Origin: Desulfobacteraceae bacterium
GTDB lineage: Bacteria; Desulfobacterota; Desulfobacteria; Desulfobacterales; BuS5
NCBI GenBank assembly: GCA_030592105.1
Contig: JAUVKE010000191.1
Coordinates: 1-5,366, forward strand
Direction of reading: 5' to 3'
Length of the DNA: 5,366 nt
Numbering within the stretch: position 1 is the stretch's first letter; each line of letters starts with the position of its first letter. A program made the translations under genes and the position numbers. The notes beneath the pieces were generated by a model. The model was not told the origin of the DNA. It saw only the letters and a list, made by a program, of their open reading frames with translations, and did not search any database. Below, in pieces: positions 1-4,617 of the stretch.

Positions 1-1214
1 ATGTTCTGGATATGAATCTTTACGTTGATCCGTGGGAAAAGCTCCATGGGGTTGTAAAAAATGTAAGGCCTGATATTGCAATCCTTTCCTTTAGAAACAT
101 CGATCCTTTGGCTGGACACCAGACTTCCTATATCTCTTCATTAAAAACTCCTGTAAAAATGATAAGATCCATGGTGCCGGAGGCCAAAATTATTGTGGGA
201 GGTCCTGCGTTTACTCTTTTTGCCAAACGTCTTTTAAGGGAAATACCTGAAATAGATTATGGCATTTCCGGCGAAGGAGAGGTCGTTTTTCAAGAAATGC
301 TGAAAACCCCTTTTGAGCTGGAAAAGATTCCTGGATTGATTTGGAAAGACAAGGGTGATATTTTTCAGAATCGATCATGGAAAAAAACTGATATTGATTC
401 ATTACCCATGATAGATGCTGAGTCTTTCAGGCCCCGGGATTATCTGGAAAAGAATCAATATGTCGCAGTAATGGGGATAGAGGGAAAACGCGGGTGCGAT
501 CTAAAATGCAGCTACTGTACCTATCCGTATCTGGGAGGGGGGCAGCTCCGGCTGCGGAGTCCCGTAAAAATAACAGATGAGCTTGAGTATCTGAAAAAGG
601 AGTATGGGGTCAGGCTTTTTCATTTTACCGATTCAGTGGTGAACAGGCCCGCGGATCATTTCCGAGCTGTATGTAAAGAGATGCTCCGCAGAAAACTTGA
701 TATTGGATGGACAGGTTTTTTCAGGGAGACTGACCTCACCAGCGAACTTTTGGATCTTGCAATCAGCTCCGGCCTTGTGGCGGTATATTTTTCCGGAGAT
801 GCCTTAACAGATGACGGCTTAAAAGTTTTAAACAAAGGGATGACAAAAAAAGATATTATAAATGCAGCCGAAATAACAGCAAAGAGCGGAATTCTTACAA
901 TGTGTCATTTTTTAATAAATCTTCCTGGAGAGACTGTTGACCATTTCCATGAAGCAGCCGGGACCATGGATAAACTTCTGGAGATACACGCCCCTGCAGG
1001 AAATCTTGGGGCTGTTATATTGAATAATATAAGATTATACCCAAACGCTCCCATTACAAAGCGGCTGATAAAAAGCGGAATACTCTCGCCTGAGACGGAT
1101 CTTCTTTTTCCTGTTTATTATAATCCTGAAAAAACCTCCCATTTTCTGCACCGTCTTGAAGCAAAGTGCCATGAAGCAGGTGTTTTTTCCAGGCTATCCA
1201 TATCCAGGGCATAG
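1..1214 (+). CDS. B12-binding-domain radical SAM protein (5' end outside window)
   Basis: The reading frame is open from the left edge (first complete codon at position 3). The ATG at 12 has no ribosome binding site and the residues before it (VLD) continue a domain strand, so I treat the gene as 5'-truncated. Numbering from that Met, residues 1-100 look like the later part of a cobalamin-binding Rossmann domain (VGGPAF near 62-67, GEGE at 87-90). The radical SAM core follows, with a CX3CX2C cluster motif at Cys162, Cys166 and Cys169 (GCDLKCSYCTYP). The GETVD segment near 306-310 sits where such proteins have a conserved loop. Known family roles are methyl transfer or rearrangement on unactivated carbons using [4Fe-4S], SAM and cobalamin. 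The RNIDPLAG stretch recalls TsrM-like tryptophan methylase homologues, from memory only. The substrate is unknown. The gene converges on the minus-strand operon, so it is probably not co-transcribed with it. Confidence 0.9.
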   Translation, partial: VLDMNLYVDPWEKLHGVVKNVRPDIAILSFRNIDPLAGHQTSYISSLKTPVKMIRSMVPEAKIIVGGPAFTLFAKRLLREIPEIDYGISGEGEVVFQEMLKTPFELEKIPGLIWKDKGDIFQNRSWKKTDIDSLPMIDAESFRPRDYLEKNQYVAVMGIEGKRGCDLKCSYCTYPYLGGGQLRLRSPVKITDELEYLKKEYGVRLFHFTDSVVNRPADHFRAVCKEMLRRKLDIGWTGFFRETDLTSELLDLAISSGLVAVYFSGDALTDDGLKVLNKGMTKKDIINAAEITAKSGILTMCHFLINLPGETVDHFHEAAGTMDKLLEIHAPAGNLGAVILNNIRLYPNAPITKRLIKSGILSPETDLLFPVYYNPEKTSHFLHRLEAKCHEAGVFSRLSISRA

Positions 1215-1273
1215 TAGGGGCAGAATCCATTTCTGCCCTTGTAAATGGGGCGGATATGGAATCCGCCCCTACT
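1213..1273. repeat. REP-like double-hairpin palindrome between convergent genes
   Basis: Outer arms AGTAGGGGC (1213-1221) and GCCCCTACT (1265-1273) are perfect inverted repeats. Inside are two perfect local hairpins: GGGCAGAA/TTCTGCCC (1218-1225 and 1231-1238, 5-base loop) and GGGGCGGAT/ATCCGCCCC (1247-1255 and 1261-1269, 5-base loop). The two loops, TCCAT and ATGGA, are complementary. The left arm starts within the TAG stop of the radical SAM gene, and the right arm ends 13 bases before the stop of the convergent gene. There is no T-run, so it is not a classical intrinsic terminator. A dispersed REP/BIME-type repeat acting as a transcript-end barrier is likely. I recall similar GTAGGGGCGG palindromes in other bacterial genomes but cannot check this here. 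Confidence 0.8.
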
Positions 1274-1286
1274 GAAACAGTTACAA

Positions 1287-2066
1287 TTATTTAATATCGG
1301 TATCTTTACTCCCTGGCCGGTATGCTGTATCCCTTGTTTTTAAAAGAGTCCACTGGGTGCTTTTTTTAATAAAATATTTTCTCAGGTCTTTATCTTTTGG
1401 ATAAATAGTTAGTGGGTAAATGCTGTTCGGGTCGAGATTATCAACAGCATACAGCCCCACATGATTTGTAGAAAATTTTTCTATATTGTCAGAGAGCCAT
1501 TGATCCTGATCCAGCCGTGAAACCCCCAGGGACTTTTGAAAAGCTACAGATAAAATGCCATAATCCTTTGAATCTCCGTATTTTTCTCGATAACTGATAA
1601 GCAGATCAAGTTTTTTCATACACTCATCACCATAGACCGGGACTATACAGATATAAAATTCTCTTTCATTTTTTACAGCCAGCATATAATCCTGACTGGT
1701 CTCTTCAATTGTATATCCGTTTTCTTCAATAAGGCTTTTTATGGCAAATTCTATATATTCATGGGCATCTTCAATGGAATCAAAAGCCATTTTATCCCTG
1801 AGTGGGAGATTCTTTTTTCTCAAATCGGTGTGCATCATTTTAAGCTTGGGTTCTCTTTCAACCTTAGACTCGGAATAATAAAGATCAGAAATTTCTTTTC
1901 CTTCATCATTTATCAGTTTAAGACCCAGTAAAACGTGGACAGAATCAGGATAATCTTTTTTTTCAAGAATTTCCATCTCTTTGATTTCCCAGTGCTCAGG
2001 ATGGGGGAGTTTGATATTAAGCTTTTGCGCAGCTAATACTTCATTTGCGTCTTTTACAGTTGACAT
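1287..2066 (-). CDS. hypothetical protein, last gene of the fwdB-like operon
   Basis: 259 residues that I do not recognise as any family. The ATG at 2064-2066 is preceded by a strong AAGGAG (2077-2082) at 10-base spacing, and the gene starts 30 bases after the ferredoxin stop, so it belongs to the operon. There is no signal peptide, membrane segment or cysteine cluster (only Cys140 and Cys149), so a soluble cytoplasmic protein is expected. Residues 1-90 are charged and beta-rich. Residues 98-116 look like an amphipathic helix (DSIEDAHEYIEFAIKSLIEE). Residues 117-175 alternate strands and a helix (GYTIEE, DYMLAV, FYICIVPVYG, KKLDLLISYREKYG, YGILSVAF). That order is loosely like a restriction-endonuclease-type alpha/beta fold, but no D-ExK catalytic set is visible, so no nuclease role is claimed. 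Its position suggests an accessory or partner protein of the pterin/Fe-S complex; this is inference only. Confidence 0.85.
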   Translation of the reverse strand: MSTVKDANEVLAAQKLNIKLPHPEHWEIKEMEILEKKDYPDSVHVLLGLKLINDEGKEISDLYYSESKVEREPKLKMMHTDLRKKNLPLRDKMAFDSIEDAHEYIEFAIKSLIEENGYTIEETSQDYMLAVKNEREFYICIVPVYGDECMKKLDLLISYREKYGDSKDYGILSVAFQKSLGVSRLDQDQWLSDNIEKFSTNHVGLYAVDNLDPNSIYPLTIYPKDKDLRKYFIKKSTQWTLLKTRDTAYRPGSKDTDIK

Positions 2067-2096
2067 GTTCTGTTTTCTCCTTGTTAATACCTCATC

Positions 2097-2567
2097 CTAT
2101 ATAAGCTCAATAACATCAAAAGCACACCGCTCTTCGCAAACCTTACAGATTCCTGGAGGATCTGTGCAGCGCTTGCAGCTTGACCAGTTTATCACACTAA
2201 TTCGTCCATTGATGATTTCAAATACAGGCGGAACATTACGGGGGCTGACGGTTCCCAGCCCGTAATCCACATTGACCTGGGCTTTATCGCATACTGTAAT
2301 ACAATCACCGCAGCCTATACATTTGTCAATATCTATAAATAACCCTTCATATTCCGACTCTAATTTCTGCCCGAAATATTCAATTAATAGATCGTGGGAT
2401 GACTTGTATTTTTCAGTTAATAAATAAGGACAATCTTCAACCTTTTTTTCTCTGTCCATAAGAGCAACGCCAAAAGCAAGACAGGTTGCAAGACCGCACT
2501 CCTTACAATTAGTTCCAGGAAGATATCCCAGCACCTTAAATGGATGCATCTTCTCTTTTTTAGCCAA
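2097..2567 (-). CDS. ferredoxin-like protein with CdhE/RnfB-type Fe-S domain plus two further cluster sites
   Basis: 156 residues from a TTG start at 2565-2567, chosen because GAGGAG (2574-2579) lies 6 bases upstream. The frame could open at another TTG (2589-2591), but that one has no comparable site. Residues 16-47 carry CX2CX4CX16C (Cys21, 24, 29, 46; context LPGTNCKECGLATC). This is the Fe-S domain known from the corrinoid iron-sulfur protein large subunit (AcsC/CdhE) and RnfB, where it holds a low-potential [4Fe-4S] cluster. Cys83, 86, 89 and 93 form a canonical ferredoxin CX2CX2CX3C site. Cys131, 134, 141, 144 and 148 form a second, irregular site with an insertion (CKRCTDPPGICKVC). Neither site has the usual proline after its last cysteine. 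As third gene of the operon, it most likely carries electrons to or from the FwdB/FwdD-like module. Electron-transfer function is secure; the partner is inferred. Confidence 0.88.
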   Translation of the reverse strand: MAKKEKMHPFKVLGYLPGTNCKECGLATCLAFGVALMDREKKVEDCPYLLTEKYKSSHDLLIEYFGQKLESEYEGLFIDIDKCIGCGDCITVCDKAQVNVDYGLGTVSPRNVPPVFEIINGRISVINWSSCKRCTDPPGICKVCEERCAFDVIELI

Positions 2568-2573
2568 TTGTTT

Positions 2574-2579
2574 CTCCTC
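2574..2579 (-). promoter_or_regulatory. ribosome binding site deciding a TTG start
   Basis: On the minus strand GAGGAG is followed after 6 bases (AAACAA) by TTG and then codons for AKKEKMHPF. The alternative ATG at 2547-2549 has only a purine run touching it, with no spacing, and the upstream TTG at 2589-2591 has no such motif. This site therefore favours a 156-residue ferredoxin. Confidence 0.6.
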
Positions 2580-2617
2580 TGCGTAATACAAAACTGCCCT
2601 AAAAGCATGGTTGTTAA

Positions 2618-2947
2618 TCAGGTATGTGCAGTAACCTTTAACCGTTTCAAAGATTGAAATTTTTCATCAACAGTTATAATCCTGTTCACAAGTGTACTAG
2701 AAGGCATCAGACCTATGCCATTATAGCAGGTTTTATCCAGTTTTGCCTCAGCTTCGATTTCCCCCTGATCATTTTTTAAAAAAATTGTCTGGCCGGAAGA
2801 GGTGTTTAGTTTTTTCAGATCTTCCTCAGACAAATAGATAACAGCAGCGGCTTTATTATACTCTTTGGGGCTCTGTTTTTTAAAAGATAAAAAAGCATCC
2901 CTGAAAGTGATTATTTCAAGTTCTGTTTTGTGAGTAGCCGAAGACAT
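2618..2947 (-). CDS. fwdD: formylmethanofuran dehydrogenase subunit D-like protein (pterin dinucleotide-binding domain)
   Basis: 109 residues resembling the small molybdopterin-dinucleotide-binding subunit (MopB C-terminal domain) of archaeal formylmethanofuran dehydrogenase FwdD/FmdD. In that complex it closes over the bis-pterin cofactor held by subunit B. The family pattern is seen in AAAVIYLSEEDLKKL (residues 33-47), then SGQTIFLKNDQGEIEAEAKL (51-70), then GIGLMPSSTLVNRI (77-90). The last matches the family GxVYIPMGPWANR region but lacks the GPWAN core, having SSTLVN instead. Its ATG shares one base with the fwdB TAA stop (TAATG), and an AGG lies 10 bases upstream inside fwdB, which indicates translational coupling and 1:1 production. 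Subunits B and D as separate polypeptides is the archaeal Fwd/Fmd arrangement. The symbol denotes homology; enzymatic function is not assured. Confidence 0.78.
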   Translation of the reverse strand: MSSATHKTELEIITFRDAFLSFKKQSPKEYNKAAAVIYLSEEDLKKLNTSSGQTIFLKNDQGEIEAEAKLDKTCYNGIGLMPSSTLVNRIITVDEKFQSLKRLKVTAHT

Positions 2948-4173
2948 TATGCTTTAACCTTTTCCAAAATAAGTTTTAATATTTGTACGTCACTTAGCCT
3001 GTTGGTTGGGTATGCTGCTGGCAAATGAATCTCTTTTCCGTCCATTCTTATTACCCTCCCTTCTGATTCCACACCGGAAACAGATGAATTTATAACGACG
3101 TTAGAAGCTTTTGTTGTATCAGTAATAAACGGATCCACTGTAATTATTGGAATCTGCTTCAAATGTTTTAGTACCTGTAAAGGCATTTTGTAAAAAGGAT
3201 CTGCTCCGAGTATTAAAACAGAATCGACTTTTTTGTCGATTATATTTTGAAAAAATGAAATTTTCCCATTTTCAGAGGTATCCCCTGCAAAATCGACCCT
3301 GTTAACAAATCCTGTTATTTCATGGAGTGTCTGATTAAAACCTCTCATATTCGGTTGATCAATCATGGGTACTATTTTAATATCAAGATCCAGATGATCA
3401 ATCATTTCCAGCAGGGGAGTTATCTCTTTTCCCATGGAAGAAATAAGACCTGTCCCTACAAAAATAACAGTAGAAGATGATGCATGGAGCAGAGTGTAAA
3501 AATCTTCGGCTCTTTTGTTCTTTGCACTGTTACTTAAACCCTCGCAGACCGACGATATAAAATTAGCATCATCCCCTGGACGAAGTTTATAAAAGGGATT
3601 TGACATTAAAGCTGTTTCATTTTTTCTGATATCTATTGTGCATAAGTCGACTGTTCTGAATGTACTTATTTCACTGTAGCCAGGGTTGGCATAGTAGGAA
3701 AAATTTGATAAATGCCTTGGATGGGAGTTTAAAGGGTTAGCTCCCCAATAGATAAAAAGATTCACAGAGTCCATTTCAGATATAAAACAGGTGGGTAGAG
3801 TTTTGTTGATAAGCTGCCCGACAATATTTTCATAGCTCAAAGAAGAAAAATCATCAATTTTCCCGCCAAGTTCTTGTGCTAGTTTAATCCCTGCGAGTTG
3901 AGCTTCATTGGTGGAATGATCAAACCCGAATAAAAGGGGGTTTTTGGAGTTTAAAAGTATTTTTGCAGCCTCGCCTATTGCCTGCTCAGGTTCAACCTCA
4001 AGCCCTTGAACCATGCAGGGTGTTCGTTCATTTTTTTCCTCTGTCCGGAAAATTAATGATGAGCCTTTAAAACAGGCATTATTAATAGTTTTTATCCGGC
4101 CATCGATAATATCAACTTCTATATCGTCACAAAAACAACTGCAGGCAGGGCATGTAAGTTTTTGTTTAGTCAC
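2947..4173 (-). CDS. fwdB: formylmethanofuran dehydrogenase subunit B-like protein with substituted active-site residues
   Basis: 408 residues against about 430 for archaeal FwdB. FwdB is the molybdo/tungstopterin subunit that interconverts CO2 and formate before formate is condensed with methanofuran. Cys8, 11, 15 and 34 (CPACSCFC and NNAC) match the family [4Fe-4S] ligands. Residues 140-155 (FIYWGANPLNSHPRHL), GADP at 323-326 and ESEGRVIRMDG at 369-379 are family signatures for pterin binding. Against the Methanothermobacter protein as I recall it, Cys118 (the W/Mo ligand), His119 and Arg288 correspond to Ser113, Tyr114 and Ile271. CO2-reductase chemistry of the standard kind is therefore doubtful. 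A Ser-ligated metal, loss of the metal as reported for bacterial FhcB, or a new role are the alternatives. The GTG start is supported by AAGGA at 9-base spacing and an in-frame stop just upstream. It is the first gene of the operon. Confidence 0.85.
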   Translation of the reverse strand: MTKQKLTCPACSCFCDDIEVDIIDGRIKTINNACFKGSSLIFRTEEKNERTPCMVQGLEVEPEQAIGEAAKILLNSKNPLLFGFDHSTNEAQLAGIKLAQELGGKIDDFSSLSYENIVGQLINKTLPTCFISEMDSVNLFIYWGANPLNSHPRHLSNFSYYANPGYSEISTFRTVDLCTIDIRKNETALMSNPFYKLRPGDDANFISSVCEGLSNSAKNKRAEDFYTLLHASSSTVIFVGTGLISSMGKEITPLLEMIDHLDLDIKIVPMIDQPNMRGFNQTLHEITGFVNRVDFAGDTSENGKISFFQNIIDKKVDSVLILGADPFYKMPLQVLKHLKQIPIITVDPFITDTTKASNVVINSSVSGVESEGRVIRMDGKEIHLPAAYPTNRLSDVQILKLILEKVKA

Positions 4174-4219
4174 TCGATTTATTCCTTATGTCTGCATAGC
4201 GATTTTTCAGGTCTTGCAT
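4166..4219 (-). other. possible 17-codon leader ORF overlapping the fwdB-like start
   Basis: ATG at 4217-4219 opens a short frame, MQDLKNRYADIRNKSSD, ending with TAA at 4166-4168. It overlaps the GTG start of the fwdB-like gene by 8 bases. AAAGG lies 4 bases before the ATG. The same frame stays open further upstream to about 4330 and reads like ordinary protein (FYGSIALKGI precedes the ATG) but has no earlier start codon. It could be a coupled leader peptide, the worn 3' end of a lost gene, or chance. Confidence 0.25.
4183..4187 (-). promoter_or_regulatory. ribosome binding site for the fwdB-like GTG start
   Basis: AAGGA on the minus strand lies 9 bases before GTG at 4171-4173. An in-frame TAA at 4186-4188 overlaps the site, so no upstream start is possible in this frame. 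The site begins 6 bases after the predicted leader stem closes (4194). Confidence 0.6.
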
Positions 4220-4277
4220 GATACCTTTAAGGGCTATGCTGCCGTAAAAGTTACAAAACCTGAGAAAATCGACATGC
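4194..4277 (-). promoter_or_regulatory. structured 5' leader of the fwdB-like operon
   Basis: Read on the minus strand, positions 4277-4258 pair with 4212-4194 in a stem of 18 base pairs, with one U/C mismatch and one bulged C. Its single wobble pair (4273 with 4198) is G-U only in minus-strand RNA. Two small hairpins can form inside: one at 4216-4239 (GCAT...ATGC around CCTT/AAGG), and one at 4244-4254 (GTAA/TTAC). The result would be a three-way junction just upstream of the fwdB ribosome binding site. I do not recognise a known riboswitch class. It may control translation of the operon, or may be a short palindromic repeat. Confidence 0.45.
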
Positions 4278-4282
4278 TTTTT

Positions 4283-4444
4283 AGGATCGGAAATTATATA
4301 AATTGAACAGAAATTGTGAAGGATTTTGGTTTATATACAAGGCGCATTAAAGGTTGAATACTTGATATATTCGGCCTTTGATGCAACGCAGTAGATGGAG
4401 CAAAAGACAAGCAATTTCGTTTAAATAATTTTATTTTCGATCCT
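4283..4444. mobile_element. MITE-like 162-bp imperfect palindrome
   Basis: Terminal inverted repeats of about 33 bases lie at 4284-4316 and 4412-4443 (GGATCG...GAAATTG against CAATTTC...CGATCC, about 26 of 33 positions matching with one gap). A central stem of 17 pairs, 4344-4360 with 4368-4384, has a 7-base loop. The stretches between also match partly, so the whole unit can fold as one long hairpin. The trinucleotide TTA flanks it directly on both sides (4281-4283 and 4444-4446), as a short target duplication would, though three bases can match by chance. There is no coding frame. A non-autonomous mobile element or dispersed intergenic repeat is the best reading. No transposase is visible. 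Confidence 0.6.
4293..4320 (-). promoter_or_regulatory. candidate sigma70 promoter facing the fwdB-like operon
   Basis: On the minus strand, TTCACA (4315-4320) and TATAAT (4293-4298) are separated by 16 bases. The -10 box is a perfect consensus and the -35 box matches TTGACA at 5 of 6 positions. Transcription would start near 4286 and give a leader of about 112 bases before the GTG, containing the stem at 4194-4277. The promoter lies inside the left terminal repeat of the MITE-like element. AT-rich DNA yields chance matches, so confidence is moderate. Confidence 0.45.
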
Positions 4445-4472
4445 TAGATTTACCAGAGATGAGAGTCTTCAT

Positions 4473-4494
4473 CCGGAAGTAAAGTTACTTCCGG
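4473..4494. repeat. short perfect inverted repeat
   Basis: CCGGAAGTAA and TTACTTCCGG are perfect inverted copies separated by two bases (AG), so RNA from either strand would fold into a tight hairpin. No T-run follows on either strand, so it is not a typical intrinsic terminator. It lies between the two longer palindromes in the noncoding region and could be an operator-like site or a repeat remnant. I see nothing else definable in 4445-4509. Confidence 0.5.
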
Positions 4495-4509
4495 TGAAAA
4501 CCTGTATCC

Positions 4510-4612
4510 ATAGATTGTCAGATAATAAATTTCACAAGGCTATAGGGAGGAAGGGGTATTATAATACTCCGACGACCGATAACGGAGTGAAATTATTTAT
4601 GTGACGATCTAT
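4510..4612. repeat. second quasi-palindrome, 103 bp, after the acyl-CoA dehydrogenase gene
   Basis: Arms at 4510-4535 and 4587-4612 match as inverted repeats at 22 of 26 positions without gaps. The centre at 4553-4570 is a near-perfect palindrome around GTATTATAATAC with one G-T pair. Both are centred near 4561, so the unit folds as one interrupted hairpin. It ends 5 bases from the stop codon of the acyl-CoA dehydrogenase gene, so it may protect or end that transcript. There is no U-tract typical of an intrinsic terminator. It could also be a dispersed repeat. Confidence 0.5.
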
Positions 4613-4617
4613 ATGTT

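Noticed and set aside
211..402. 63-codon open frame on the minus strand
   Set aside because: It lies wholly inside the radical SAM gene, has no recognisable motif and no ribosome binding site evidence; a shadow frame.
1213..1273. Classical bidirectional rho-independent terminator
   Set aside because: The hairpins are GC-rich but no T-run follows on either strand; kept as a REP-like repeat instead.
1981..2265. 94-codon plus-strand open frame
   Set aside because: It overlaps the unknown gene and the ferredoxin antisense to cysteine-rich coding sequence; low-complexity product, no support.
2417..2608. 63-codon minus-strand frame over the ferredoxin start
   Set aside because: Its product is an out-of-frame reading of the Fe-S domain region, whose cysteine motif clearly belongs to the other frame.
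2947..4173. Formate dehydrogenase or NuoG-type subunit
   Set aside because: The length near 410, the separate small pterin-binding subunit and signatures such as YWGANPLNSHPRH fit FwdB, not the longer FdhA or NuoG proteins.
4194..4277. Known molybdenum/tungsten cofactor riboswitch
   Set aside because: The conserved segments of that RNA as I recall them are not present; only an unclassified stem structure is supported.
4013..4306. 97-codon plus-strand open frame
   Set aside because: It runs antisense through the fwdB-like N-terminus, the leader stem and the repeat arm; no family features.
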